DNA of 37,258 nucleotides from Acidaminobacter sp. JC074 (GTDB lineage Bacteria > Bacillota > Clostridia > Peptostreptococcales > Acidaminobacteraceae). The stretch is taken from assembly GCF_022496765.1 (NCBI RefSeq), contig NZ_VANV01000039.1:1-37258 (forward strand), given 5' to 3'. The translations under genes were made by a program, and so were the position numbers. This document shows positions 7,297-15,410 of this stretch, piece after piece. Each line of letters opens with the position of its first letter. Within the stretch, counting starts at the first letter, position 1. Below the pieces are notes generated by a model, which did no database searches, had not been told where the DNA came from, and was given only the letters and a program-made list of their open reading frames with translations.

Positions 7297-8270
7297 GCCA
7301 CCTCCACAGATATACTAGTCTTATAGAAGCCCTCTGAATATGAATGAGCTGCAGATAAGATAATGTACTCACCTACTATATCAGCTTCTGGCGAATTGAT
7401 TATAAGCTTTCTATACTGCTTTAATCCTTTATGACCAAGCAAAGGTATGCTTCTTGAAGTCATTATCTTGTTGAGTTCCTTAAGTGTATTGGCTGCCATG
7501 TTTCTAGATTGAGATTCATTTTTCTGATCTACTTTCACGACTTCCTGAAGAAGACCATATTGATTAATTGATTCCTGGTCTTTTGCAGTTTCAAGAACTC
7601 TTATATAGTCTGACTCACTCGAAACAACAATTACTGAGTTTTTCATATTCTCAATAGATTCACTTTCGGTAAAATCTTCACCTATCACATCTTCTATCTT
7701 TACTGGTGATAAGTTATCTGCAATTCTAAAAGATGCATCTAAAACCTCGGAACCAACTTCTTTAACATCTAGCTTGGATCCATTCATTTCAAAGAAATAT
7801 TTCTTACCTGTCTCAAGGAACACTTGATTTATGATGTCATACAAGATTTCACTAGGTTTCACATCAATATGAATCCCTGTAATCAGAGTTTTCATATAAG
7901 GAATATCACCAACTTCAACGCCAATCTTCTTGCACAGAAGCTTTATAGCTGTCCTTGCATCAGTCTTATTAAACTGAATGATCACATCAGATTTATTCAA
8001 GTACCAGGCAAAGTCATAAGCTGAAAAATTATAGATTTTCCCTTTCTTTGAACTTGATACAACAATCCCTAGAAAGATTACTTCTTGATCATCTTCATCC
8101 TTAAGCATAACTATTGAACCTGGTTTAACTTTATGTTCACTGATATCAGCAAAATCAAAAGACAAGTTAACACCTAGAGTCTTGCAATCATATGCCCAGG
8201 CCAAATTACCTGACTGATCAGATATATCAACCTCACCGCTATTCACAAGTACATTCAAACTAAAATTCAT
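7293..8270 (-). CDS. xkdQ: Tail hub protein XkdQ-like (gpD/hydrolase-type)
   Basis: 325 residues. The arrangement resembles XkdQ and late-control gpD hub proteins: an N-terminal beta domain (DISDQSGNLAWAYDCKTLGV), a central region with DARTAIKLLCKKIGVEVGDI and KPSEILYDIINQVFLETGKK, and a C-terminal beta domain with SIPLLGHKGLKQYRKL and ADIVGEYIILSAAHSYSEG. The protein likely forms the trimeric hub at the tip of the tail tube. No peptidoglycan hydrolase motif is visible. It follows the XkdP-like gene by one base and overlaps the XkdR-like gene. Confidence 0.88.
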   Translation of the reverse strand: MNFSLNVLVNSGEVDISDQSGNLAWAYDCKTLGVNLSFDFADISEHKVKPGSIVMLKDEDDQEVIFLGIVVSSSKKGKIYNFSAYDFAWYLNKSDVIIQFNKTDARTAIKLLCKKIGVEVGDIPYMKTLITGIHIDVKPSEILYDIINQVFLETGKKYFFEMNGSKLDVKEVGSEVLDASFRIADNLSPVKIEDVIGEDFTESESIENMKNSVIVVSSESDYIRVLETAKDQESINQYGLLQEVVKVDQKNESQSRNMAANTLKELNKIMTSRSIPLLGHKGLKQYRKLIINSPEADIVGEYIILSAAHSYSEGFYKTSISVEVA

Positions 8271-8681
8271 TTAAAACCTCACAGGAAACTCTTTTAAACC
8301 CAGTGTATAATTAATATCATTCACCTTGTCCGGAAGTGGTGTGAATTCTGTAATCGTACATGGCATATTCAAAGTCAAAACATCTTTATTGAAGATCTTA
8401 ATCCTTATAGGAATGCCAATATCAAACCACTTATTGAGCTTTTCTACATAATCAACTGCATCAATTGAGTTCTTTTCTTGAAATGGATATTTGCCGGCAT
8501 GCTCTGGAAACATACTCTCAATTGAGAGCGCTCTAAGCTCACCTTTTTTATCAATCAAAATGGTACCATTTTTAAAAGTTTTGAACTCTATTGGCGTCTT
8601 TGTTCTACTTGGTCCAACACCTACTGGATGAATAGGAAGTGTTATGCTATCTTCATTATTGTTTATTGAAAGAATAATCAT
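8271..8681 (-). CDS. xkdP: XkdP-like tail protein lacking a LysM domain
   Basis: 136 residues. The start LSINNNEDSITLPIHP, the SMFPEHAGKYPF segment and the end (TITEFTPLPDKVNDINYTLG, LKEFPVRF) match the N-terminal part of XkdP-like proteins. The usual C-terminal LysM peptidoglycan-binding repeat is absent, so this is a short version of about 60 percent of the common length. It probably acts between the tape measure and the hub. A terminator-like hairpin (8699..8718) separates it from the tape measure gene, so it may be made at lower level. The gene ends directly before the XkdQ-like gene. Confidence 0.8.
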   Translation of the reverse strand: MIILSINNNEDSITLPIHPVGVGPSRTKTPIEFKTFKNGTILIDKKGELRALSIESMFPEHAGKYPFQEKNSIDAVDYVEKLNKWFDIGIPIRIKIFNKDVLTLNMPCTITEFTPLPDKVNDINYTLGLKEFPVRF

Positions 8682-8698
8682 ACTATCACCTACTTAAA

Positions 8699-8718
8699 AA
8701 GTGGGGTTGCCCCCACTT
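8699..8718 (-). terminator. Hairpin with U-tract after the tape measure gene (attenuator)
   Basis: Perfect 8-bp stem AAGTGGGG / CCCCACTT with a 4-base loop, followed on the minus strand by TTTTTAAG. It overlaps the stop codon of the tape measure gene. Because essential baseplate genes follow, it probably attenuates transcription without stopping it completely. Confidence 0.75.
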
Positions 8719-10609
8719 AAACATTGTCTATCGCCTCTTTAATCTTCTTAGCGACTTTATTACCAACATCATCAACAAACTGTTCATTGCCAATAACATT
8801 GCCTTCAATAGTGACATAAACAGTTATGCCACCTGATTTCTCAACTATTTTTTTACTCTTATCAGCTGGTATGACTCTTGAGCCATTAGGAAGATCTACA
8901 ATCTCACCACCGTGGGCGCCATCGTGTATTTCGGTTAACCCACCTTTTGAGAATGTAGTACCAAGAGCGAGTCTAGGTATCTTAGGCAAATTAAAGCCAA
9001 CACTTTGACCTCCTATTTCACCACCAAACCAATCTGGAATATCAAAGCTAAAGCCATTCAACTTGTCTATTAAAAGATTCATCAAATCGATGACTCCATT
9101 GATAGGCGTTTTAGCAATAGAATAGAATGTATCAAATACACCTTTAAAGATGCCTTTAACACCTTCCCATGCTTTTTCCCAATCACCAGAGAATACACCA
9201 GATATAAAGTCTACAATGCCTTTGAAGGTAGTTTTAAGACCTTCTATGATACCTTTCCATTTCTCTATGGTATTTTCTATGATGATGCCTAATAAAGGGA
9301 ACCTCTCAGAGATATCAGCTATAAAACCCTTGAATCTATCCCAAAGTTCAGTAACCTTAAGTTTGATTACATCCCAGTTTTTATACAAGGCAACACCAAT
9401 GGCAATAAGAGCTCCAATGGCCAAACAAACAAGTCCAATAGGATTTGCATTCATAGCTAAATTAATGGCCAGCTGTGCAATTTTAACTGCTATCATAACA
9501 GTTTTAGCAACAAGCATAATTGCCTTATATGCAGCAAAGGCACCAACTACACCATAGATAATAGGCTCAAACTTTCGCCAGTTCTCTATGAAATACTTGG
9601 CCATCTTATATGCTTCTTTGGCGACCTTCATCACAATCTCTTTTACTTTGAATAGGATCTTGATGAAAGCCTTCATGGCATCTGACTTAAATGCCTTCTT
9701 AAGCCAAGCCCAAAGTTTTCTGATTTGTGGTACTAGCTTCTCAACTGCTTTTTCACCAGCTGAAAACAACTTAAGAGTAATGGCTTCAATGGCAGGTATC
9801 TTTGTAGCAAACCATGATGCAAATTTAGCTTGTAAAGGAAGAATTTTTCGACCAATCATCTCTTTGTAAGCACCAAACTTATGATTCATGGCAACAATCT
9901 TACCATCATCAGTCTCTAATAGAGCCTTATTAACACCACCCACGTTCTGTTCAAGAACTTTAGCCAGTGTGGCCACCTTCTCTTGTTCAGTACCGTATTT
10001 AAGAACCTTCTCTTGAGCCTCGTCAAATGAAATACCGGCACGAGATAATGCTCCTAGCTGGCCAGACAATACCTTACCAAGCATGTTACCAACATTAACA
10101 CCATCAGCTTGTGCTGCATTGGCACCCTTCATCTGAGCAATAAGATCTAAAGAACCTTCAGATAAAGCTTTTACACTTTCAGCAGTTAAGTTATATGTAG
10201 CCAACTGTTGCTGGAAAGCAGTCGTAACATCTGCACCAATAACACCTTGCTTCTCTAGCATATCTGAATGAGCAGACAGTGCTGCAATCTCATCGGCAGT
10301 TGCCTTACCAGTAGCCTTAAATACTGCAGCTAATTTAGTCTCAGCTTCAATCATATTCTTGGCTTCTGACACACAATCTGAAAGACCGGTCTTAATAGCA
10401 TTAAAACCTATATAAGCTGTACCAAGACCAATGGCGCTTTTAGCAACTGATTTAAAGTCACTAACCGCGCCATTCTTAAACTTCTTGATGCTATTTTTAG
10501 TCTTCTTAACTTGTCTCTGAAAAGACCTGGTATTCTTTGATGACTTTAAAATAGGTTGAGAAAATTTATCTTTTAACTGCAGTACCGTTTGGACTACTTT
10601 CTTAGACAT
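8717..10609 (-). CDS. xkdO: Tail tape measure protein (XkdO-like)
   Basis: 630 residues. The N-terminus is basic and helical (residues 1-60, with SRKNSIKKF-like Lys/Ser segments), followed by the conserved ADVTTAFQQQLATYNLTAES and GKVLSGQLGALSRAGISFDE region of tape measure proteins. A hydrophobic stretch lies at about residues 350-410, then a coiled region, then the typical C-terminus (LALGTTFSKGGLTEIHDGAH, GGEIVDLPNGSRVIP). It fixes tail length and is ejected ahead of DNA. At 630 residues the predicted tail is short for a contractile phage. It lies just after the frameshifted chaperone gene. Confidence 0.93.
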   Translation of the reverse strand: MSKKVVQTVLQLKDKFSQPILKSSKNTRSFQRQVKKTKNSIKKFKNGAVSDFKSVAKSAIGLGTAYIGFNAIKTGLSDCVSEAKNMIEAETKLAAVFKATGKATADEIAALSAHSDMLEKQGVIGADVTTAFQQQLATYNLTAESVKALSEGSLDLIAQMKGANAAQADGVNVGNMLGKVLSGQLGALSRAGISFDEAQEKVLKYGTEQEKVATLAKVLEQNVGGVNKALLETDDGKIVAMNHKFGAYKEMIGRKILPLQAKFASWFATKIPAIEAITLKLFSAGEKAVEKLVPQIRKLWAWLKKAFKSDAMKAFIKILFKVKEIVMKVAKEAYKMAKYFIENWRKFEPIIYGVVGAFAAYKAIMLVAKTVMIAVKIAQLAINLAMNANPIGLVCLAIGALIAIGVALYKNWDVIKLKVTELWDRFKGFIADISERFPLLGIIIENTIEKWKGIIEGLKTTFKGIVDFISGVFSGDWEKAWEGVKGIFKGVFDTFYSIAKTPINGVIDLMNLLIDKLNGFSFDIPDWFGGEIGGQSVGFNLPKIPRLALGTTFSKGGLTEIHDGAHGGEIVDLPNGSRVIPADKSKKIVEKSGGITVYVTIEGNVIGNEQFVDDVGNKVAKKIKEAIDNV

Positions 10610-10618
10610 ATTTCTCCT

Positions 10619-10750
10619 CTACTTATCCATTAATGAGTTCATCTGTTCAATGTAGTTATTCATCGTTACACGATAAAATGCTTTTTCATAAGGGGTTAAC
10701 TTTATCAAAGTTTCATGAGATATACCTTTTAGAAGATAAAAACTAATCAT
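10619..10750 (-). CDS. Second part of tail assembly chaperone, reached by -1 frameshift (gpT-like)
   Basis: A 43-residue reading frame, MISFYLLKGISHETLIKLTP onward, ending in MNSLMDK. It resembles the short second open frame of tail assembly chaperones (XkdN', lambda gpT). It is in the -1 frame relative to the upstream chaperone: slippage at 10777..10783 would continue as LIASDVEAN and then enter this frame, giving a fusion of about 194 residues. Independent initiation is unlikely because no good ribosome binding site precedes the ATG. In lambda-like and PBSX-like phages the long form binds the tape measure protein while the short form coats it, and the ratio is fixed by the frameshift frequency. 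Confidence 0.82.
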   Translation of the reverse strand: MISFYLLKGISHETLIKLTPYEKAFYRVTMNNYIEQMNSLMDK

Positions 10751-10754
10751 ATTA

Positions 10755-10783
10755 GCCTCCACATCGGAGGCAATTAGTTTTTT
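10755..10783 (-). promoter_or_regulatory. Programmed -1 ribosomal frameshift signal
   Basis: On the minus strand the heptamer A AAA AAC (10777..10783) stands in the correct phase for -1 slippage, directly before the in-frame TAA stop (10774..10776). Five bases downstream of the heptamer a perfect 6-bp stem GCCTCC / GGAGGC with a 5-base loop (10755..10771) could act as the pausing element. Re-reading the C of AAC gives CTA ATT GCC and leads in frame to the downstream chaperone part. Confidence 0.88.
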
Positions 10784-11202
10784 ATATCTGCTTCAACCTC
10801 TTCATCTAAATCAGCTTTTGCCTGATCAAGATTCTTTTCATCCCAATCAATGATCTTGGTACCAAGTTCAATGACCTCTTCTACTTCAAACAATTCATCT
10901 ACAATCGAATCAGGTTCAACACAACCATATGCCTCTTGAAGAGCTTGTTCCTTTAGAACTGGAATAGAATTATATACAGCATCTTTACATACGCCATAAA
11001 TCTCTATAAATGACTCACCAGCATTCGTCATGGCTTCCATATACTCAAGTAATGATTCTCTATCTGGTTTCTTAGCTACTAGCTCACCTTCTAAAGAATA
11101 TGATTCTATGTTTTTATAAGCCAACTTGGCTTGATCTCTTTGAGTTTTCTTAGCTATCAACTGATTAAGTGATAGCACCTTACTTGCTTTTGTATCTCCC
11201 AT
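10774..11202 (-). CDS. xkdN: Tail assembly chaperone, short form (XkdN/gpG-like)
   Basis: 142 residues. The sequence has the acidic C-terminus (TKIIDWDEKNLDQAKADLDE) and the central helical part (ESLLEYMEAMTNAGESFIEI) usual for XkdN-type chaperones, encoded between the tube gene and the tape measure. It keeps the tape measure soluble and helps polymerise the tube. Translation normally stops at TAA (10774..10776); a slippery heptamer directly before it produces a small amount of a longer fusion with the 43-residue downstream frame. An attenuator hairpin separates it from the tube gene. Confidence 0.86.
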   Translation of the reverse strand: MGDTKASKVLSLNQLIAKKTQRDQAKLAYKNIESYSLEGELVAKKPDRESLLEYMEAMTNAGESFIEIYGVCKDAVYNSIPVLKEQALQEAYGCVEPDSIVDELFEVEEVIELGTKIIDWDEKNLDQAKADLDEEVEADIKN

Positions 11203-11221
11203 GTTTCCTCCCTATGAAAAA

Positions 11222-11240
11222 AGACCAGGTAATCTGGCCT
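11222..11240 (-). terminator. Hairpin with U-tract between tube and chaperone genes... reading order tube then chaperone (attenuator)
   Basis: Stem AGGCCAG / CTGGTCT (one G-T pair), 5-base loop, followed on the minus strand by TTTTTTC. It lies directly after the tail tube gene stop codon. Because sheath and tube are needed in many copies and the chaperone and tape measure in few, a partial terminator here makes functional sense. Confidence 0.75.
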
Positions 11241-11668
11241 TAAACTAAATCTTTAAACTCATAATCTACAAACTTAAATGGCAATTCTTCTTTGCCAAGT
11301 GTCTTACCTTCAAATTTTGCTAAAGTCATTTCATCAAAAGTAACGCCATGATGAACGACTCTTTCAGCTCCAAATGCAGCTGGATCATCTAGCTTAGAGA
11401 TGATTTTAATATCTGGCATTTTGCCAGTTCTAAAGGCTTGTCCAATAATCTTAGCACCTCTAGAATAAACTTTATGAGTAACTATGGTACCAGCACCTTC
11501 AAAGCCAATATACTTTCTAGCCTTACCTAGTACGTCGACTATATTTACATCCTCATACTCACCAGTAACTTTTGATTCAAAACTCTTCAGGTCCATCCAC
11601 TTTTCATTGTTGACCCAAATAGAACCAAAGGTACCATTCATAATCTTACTAGCGATTTCTGTTTTCAA
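11240..11668 (-). CDS. xkdM: Tail tube protein XkdM-like (DUF2001)
   Basis: 142 residues. The pattern (SKIMNGTFGSIWVNNEKWMD, VTGEYEDVNIVDVLGKARKY, EGAGTIVTHKVYSRG) is that of XkdM-type tube proteins, which build the inner tube of contractile tails. The length matches the family (about 145). It lies after the sheath gene, with a hairpin attenuator just past its stop, the normal order K-M-N. Confidence 0.93.
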   Translation of the reverse strand: MKTEIASKIMNGTFGSIWVNNEKWMDLKSFESKVTGEYEDVNIVDVLGKARKYIGFEGAGTIVTHKVYSRGAKIIGQAFRTGKMPDIKIISKLDDPAAFGAERVVHHGVTFDEMTLAKFEGKTLGKEELPFKFVDYEFKDLV

Positions 11669-11683
11669 TTCTTATCACCTCGC

Positions 11684-12736
11684 TTAATTTAAAATATCAA
11701 AATCAAGATCTTCCATTGCATCATTCACTTTGATGTTAGTCAAAGGATATACATAGGAACCAACAGTTGTAGTCTTGATTTGCTTTTCTGACCATTCTGC
11801 AGCTTCTTTGTTTACTTTGATTAACTCTTCTCTTTGCTTCGCAATGTTTACATCAACAATATTAGAAGAATCTTTATCAAGAATCTCTTCAGATGATAAC
11901 TCATTCAAATAATCTTGAACTGCTACAAAGAAAATAATCTGGTTATCATAGCTATTTTTATAGTTACCTACATAACGGTCTTTAAACATGGTATACACAT
12001 CACGTCTAATAAGAGATAAGGTGTCCATGATAGTAATTTTCTTCATATCTGCATACTTAGTTTCACCTAAAGTCTTAAGTGAGTTCACACCTCTAGCAAC
12101 TCTAACAACACCTTCATCGTTGTATAAAACAAATTTTCCTTCATCAACAGCTACATCCACATTTGCTGGCTCAGTAACACTCTCTAAATCTGATAATATC
12201 TTAAGAGTAGTCGACTCTGTTAAAGGACAGCCGCCAATTAAACCGAGTATTCTAGAAACATACTTATCTCCTGTTATCTCAGCTAATCCTTTTGGCTTTA
12301 CTTTAGTATTAGCAAAGTTTACAATTCTCTCATGATCAGCAGCATTGTTAAACACGACAGCTGACACCTTAGGCATCTCTTTCACAAGTTCAACAAGCTT
12401 AGTTTGTTCAGATACACTACCTTTAGCAAGCCCAATCCAGTTGTAATGGACATTACCAATGTTATTGATAGCAGTATCTACTGGTGTAGGTGCTGCAACA
12501 TCAACTCTTGATACAATCACTTTCTTTACACCACCATTAAGAGTGGTTTTAATATAGCCAACATTTTCTGCCGTAAACTTACCGATCTCTACATCTTTTT
12601 CATCAGTATACGCAATGGTATTGAACGTCTTATCTGTATCATCTTTGATAATCAAGACAACAATACCATTAGCAGAACGAGCTACAGCAGTTTGAGCCAA
12701 TTTCTTAAACTCAATATTAATATCTGGTCTACCCAT
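11684..12736 (-). CDS. xkdK: Tail sheath protein XkdK-like, short form
   Basis: 350 residues. It starts GRPDINIEFKKLAQTAVARS, as in the short contractile sheath proteins of PBSX-like and clostridial prophages, contains GGVKKVIVSRV, LGLIGGCPLTESTT and ends in a C-terminal domain with YVGNYKNSYDNQIIFFVAVQ. It polymerises around the tube and contracts on infection. It is about 110 residues shorter than XkdK of PBSX, which suggests loss of the surface protease-like insertion domain. The ATG overlaps the end of the preceding connector gene. Confidence 0.92.
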   Translation of the reverse strand: MGRPDINIEFKKLAQTAVARSANGIVVLIIKDDTDKTFNTIAYTDEKDVEIGKFTAENVGYIKTTLNGGVKKVIVSRVDVAAPTPVDTAINNIGNVHYNWIGLAKGSVSEQTKLVELVKEMPKVSAVVFNNAADHERIVNFANTKVKPKGLAEITGDKYVSRILGLIGGCPLTESTTLKILSDLESVTEPANVDVAVDEGKFVLYNDEGVVRVARGVNSLKTLGETKYADMKKITIMDTLSLIRRDVYTMFKDRYVGNYKNSYDNQIIFFVAVQDYLNELSSEEILDKDSSNIVDVNIAKQREELIKVNKEAAEWSEKQIKTTTVGSYVYPLTNIKVNDAMEDLDFDILN

Positions 12737-13167
12737 TATTCACCTTCTTTCATATCCATATCGATATTATCCATCATAGGATAATCAGGATCTTCTATGA
12801 CTTGTGTCGAATATTCCACTTCAAATGATGCCTGTATCATATCATTAGAATGATCAGAATCATACTCAAGGAATGTTAACACTTCCTCTCCAACTTTTGT
12901 ATAACTAGAAAAGAGATCAGAAAGTTTCTCGCTGACCTCTAGTATTTCAATATCACAATCATCAGGATTCGTTGGATAATAATATATCCTGACAATTACA
13001 TTCTTTTCAGCAGTACCACCCATACCAGGAGAGGACTTAATATCACTAAAGAACACCTTTAAAGATGGCCTTGGAATATCTTCCTCAACTCGATAAGCAA
13101 TTACTTCAGCATCGATTTTAGCTATTAGAAGAGTATTGATGGCTGCCTTTATTTCTTTTAAGTTCAT
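12736..13167 (-). CDS. xkdJ: Tail terminator/completion protein (XkdJ-like)
   Basis: About 143 residues from the ATG at 13167 (an earlier in-frame ATG at 13188 would overlap the previous gene; a GGTAGGTG and GGAAAG sequence precedes the later start). It begins MNLKEIKAAINTLLIAKI and continues with a beta-rich middle (RPSLKVFFSDIK, VIVRIYYYPTNPDDCDIEIL), as in XkdJ-like tail terminator proteins of contractile phages. It would cap the tail tube and join it to the head. The last 20 residues are very acidic and Met-rich. It sits between the gp10-like and sheath genes, as expected. Confidence 0.75.
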   Translation of the reverse strand: MNLKEIKAAINTLLIAKIDAEVIAYRVEEDIPRPSLKVFFSDIKSSPGMGGTAEKNVIVRIYYYPTNPDDCDIEILEVSEKLSDLFSSYTKVGEEVLTFLEYDSDHSNDMIQASFEVEYSTQVIEDPDYPMMDNIDMDMKEGE

Positions 13168-13171
13168 ACAC

Positions 13172-13612
13172 CTACCACTTTCCTTCATCTAAGACTTCAT
13201 CCAGAAAATCCATGGCATCTTTTACATAGGTATTTGTAAAACGTCTTTCAGCATCCGCATGAATATGATAGCCATTTTTATAGCCCACCTTCTTACCTTT
13301 GCCACGCTTCGAACCTTTTGCAACAATATCATGGCCATCCTCTATCAAATGAGCATGATTGGACGCATTATATACTCTAACGGACCAATCCACACCTTTA
13401 TATTGATATGGCTTACCACGCTTTAAATGTTTCATGTAATTGCCTGAGTTTACCTTGATTCTTGTCTTAGCAAGCTTTTTCACAGCTGACTTAAGCTTAT
13501 TGCCTTCCTTATTTAGAAATCTCTTAGTAAGCTTTGGTACCGCTTCAGACATCTTCTCTAAATCATCTGCAAGCTTCAAAAGTTCTTTATCACTAAACTC
13601 ATAATCAGCCAT
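13172..13612 (-). CDS. xkdI: HK97 gp10-like head-tail protein (XkdI-like)
   Basis: 146 residues, basic. The N-terminus (LADDLEKMSEAVPKLTKRFL) and the VRVYNASNHAHLIEDGH segment followed by basic Gly/Lys-rich residues and the helical C-terminus match the HK97 gp10/XkdI family. These proteins take part in joining tail to head. The start codon overlaps the end of the head-closure gene, and the gene order (connector, stopper, gp10, terminator, sheath) is conserved. Confidence 0.85.
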   Translation of the reverse strand: MADYEFSDKELLKLADDLEKMSEAVPKLTKRFLNKEGNKLKSAVKKLAKTRIKVNSGNYMKHLKRGKPYQYKGVDWSVRVYNASNHAHLIEDGHDIVAKGSKRGKGKKVGYKNGYHIHADAERRFTNTYVKDAMDFLDEVLDEGKW

Positions 13613-13932
13613 CAGCTCACCTCACAGAAGAACTCAAGCTCCTTGTTGGCTTCAAAAGGATTAAGGATAAACTTTATCTCATACTTAACACCATTTCTTA
13701 TGAACCACATATCATCTTTAATGAACTTGCAAGTAACATAACGCCCCTTGAACTTATGAGTCGTACCACTCACTTTAGTATTACCAGCTAAAGAAGAAAC
13801 AGATCCAGTCATCGGAATCATCTCTAAATAAACTGATTTGATTTTACCAGGACTATAATCTTTTTCACTGAGTTCATTGGTCTTTTCAACTTTACCCCAG
13901 ACTTCAAGCTTTTTCATCTTACCTGCTCGCAT
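13612..13932 (-). CDS. xkdH: Head closure / stopper protein (XkdH-like)
   Basis: 106 residues, beta-rich. MRAGKMKKLEVWGKVEKTNE and DDMWFIRNGVKYEIKFILNP are consistent with the head-tail joining family (SPP1 gp16-like stopper). The ATG at 13932 has a very strong ribosome binding site (GGAGGTGAG) and overlaps the stop of the connector gene (TAATG). It closes the head after packaging and forms the docking ring for the tail. Assignment is mainly by length, fold pattern and order. Confidence 0.72.
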   Translation of the reverse strand: MRAGKMKKLEVWGKVEKTNELSEKDYSPGKIKSVYLEMIPMTGSVSSLAGNTKVSGTTHKFKGRYVTCKFIKDDMWFIRNGVKYEIKFILNPFEANKELEFFCEVS

Positions 13933-14207
13933 TACTCACCTCCATACTTAAGCTGTAACTTAATACTGGTGATGGTCTCACGAACTTTGTCGCTTGGTTT
14001 ACCAATCATCTCACGATTCTCATAAAAATCATTTATAAGGACCAGCATAAACAAGACTGCACGATTGTTAGTTGCATCAAAACTTTTACCTGTAGCTTCT
14101 TTCAGATACTCTTCTGCAGCTTTAATGATGATGTTGAGGATAGCATCTTCATCATGATCCTCAACATCTAAGTGTAAGAACTCTTTAGCTTGTGCTAAAG
14201 TAACCAT
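13932..14207 (-). CDS. Head-tail connector (gp6/SPP1 gp15-like)
   Basis: 91 residues, mostly helical. The pattern TLAQAKEFLHLDVEDHDEDA, then IIKAAEEYLKEATGK and LFMLVLINDFYENREMIG is that of the phage gp6-like head-tail connector family. It binds the portal and adapts it for the stopper and tail. It lies immediately after the capsid gene, as usual. Confidence 0.9.
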   Translation of the reverse strand: MVTLAQAKEFLHLDVEDHDEDAILNIIIKAAEEYLKEATGKSFDATNNRAVLFMLVLINDFYENREMIGKPSDKVRETITSIKLQLKYGGE

Positions 14208-14220
14208 TCACATCACCTTC

Positions 14221-15399
14221 TTAAGATACAGTCAGTTCACCATACACAACTGCACCATCATCAACCAATTGAGTATCAAAACCCAAGATTGCTCTTGTAT
14301 CAGTTGTATTTCTAGTGAAAGCATCACCACCAACATTAGTTGATAGAAGTTCCATAGTCTCAAAGTCGAACAATGTAATAGCTTCTTTCAAGTCACCAAT
14401 AATCATTGGTGCTTTCTTAGTAGTTGTACCAGTTGTCTTTAAAACCTTATTTGAAATCATAACAACTCTACGACCTTTAATCTGCATTTTTGTTGGTTCT
14501 TTTGGATCAGGCTGCATGATGTACTTACCATCAGAATCCTTCATTGTATCAAGCTTGTTGAAACCATCTTGGTTTGTAAGAATGATTGAGCTTGCAGTGA
14601 TTGCTGGATCTAAATCCACATTAAGGATCTTCTTAATAGCATCAAAGTCTGCAATAGCCTTTTTAGTAAGTGTAGCTAACTTAGCTAAGATACCAGCATT
14701 GTGAGTAGCTCTCTTCTTCTTGGCTAACCACTTGTTCACATAACTCACTAAAGTCTTATCACCAGCCTTTTTCAAGGTGTTTGAGATTGGTAAAATACCG
14801 TATTTCTGAGCAATTGTATAAGCTACAGTCTTAAACTTAGGGTTATCAGTCTTCTGAATCTTACCATCCCCATCTAAGTCCTGGAATGGTACCATATCAG
14901 CTAACTTCTCAATAACTCTTGAACCTGATAAAGTAGTAACTGGCTCAACATTAACATATTGAGATAAATCGTCATCAGTTCTCTTAAGTTCATTGATAGC
15001 AGTTTGCTGGTCAACTGGTACCAATACACCACCATCTTCATCAGTACCCTCTGTCAAATATCTATGCTCTCTGCCATACTCTTCAACAGCATCTCTCTCA
15101 TCATCGTTAAGAGACTTGTTTCTTAATGCCTTTACATAAGCATCATTGTATCTCTCTTCTAATGATCTTTCTTCACCTTTACCAGGTTCAGCAACTTTAG
15201 CACCAGAAGTAGGCTCATTAGTACGCTGCTCTTCTTCCTCATCTTCAAGTTCTCTTAAAAGTTCGATTTCCTCATCAATCTCTTTAATTTCGTCCTTGAT
15301 TGCTCTAGCTTCATCAAGCTTACGCTCTTCTACTAAGGCAAGTGCTTCTTTTCTCTTTTCTTCTTTTTGTGCAAGTAACTTTCTTAATTTTCTGCTCAT
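14221..15399 (-). CDS. Major capsid protein, HK97 family
   Basis: About 392 residues from the ATG at 15399, which is six bases after AAAGGAG (an ATG at 15405 touches it). Residues 1-100 are a charged coiled coil (RKLLAQKEEKRKEALALVEE), the delta or scaffolding domain removed by the protease. The mature part includes the E-loop and P-domain region (ERYNDAYVKALRNKSLNDDE, VPVDQQTAINELKRTDDDLS, IADFDAIKKILNVDLDPAIT, IIGDLKEAITLFDFETMEL). It forms the icosahedral shell. The preceding gene encodes the cognate protease, and connectors follow. Confidence 0.95.
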   Translation of the reverse strand: MSRKLRKLLAQKEEKRKEALALVEERKLDEARAIKDEIKEIDEEIELLRELEDEEEEQRTNEPTSGAKVAEPGKGEERSLEERYNDAYVKALRNKSLNDDERDAVEEYGREHRYLTEGTDEDGGVLVPVDQQTAINELKRTDDDLSQYVNVEPVTTLSGSRVIEKLADMVPFQDLDGDGKIQKTDNPKFKTVAYTIAQKYGILPISNTLKKAGDKTLVSYVNKWLAKKKRATHNAGILAKLATLTKKAIADFDAIKKILNVDLDPAITASSIILTNQDGFNKLDTMKDSDGKYIMQPDPKEPTKMQIKGRRVVMISNKVLKTTGTTTKKAPMIIGDLKEAITLFDFETMELLSTNVGGDAFTRNTTDTRAILGFDTQLVDDGAVVYGELTVS

Positions 15400-15410
15400 G
15401 CGCATCTCCT

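Noticed and set aside
8826..9869. Plus-strand open frames opposite the tape measure gene.
   Set aside because: They are antisense shadows of a well-supported gene, without ribosome binding sites or family resemblance.
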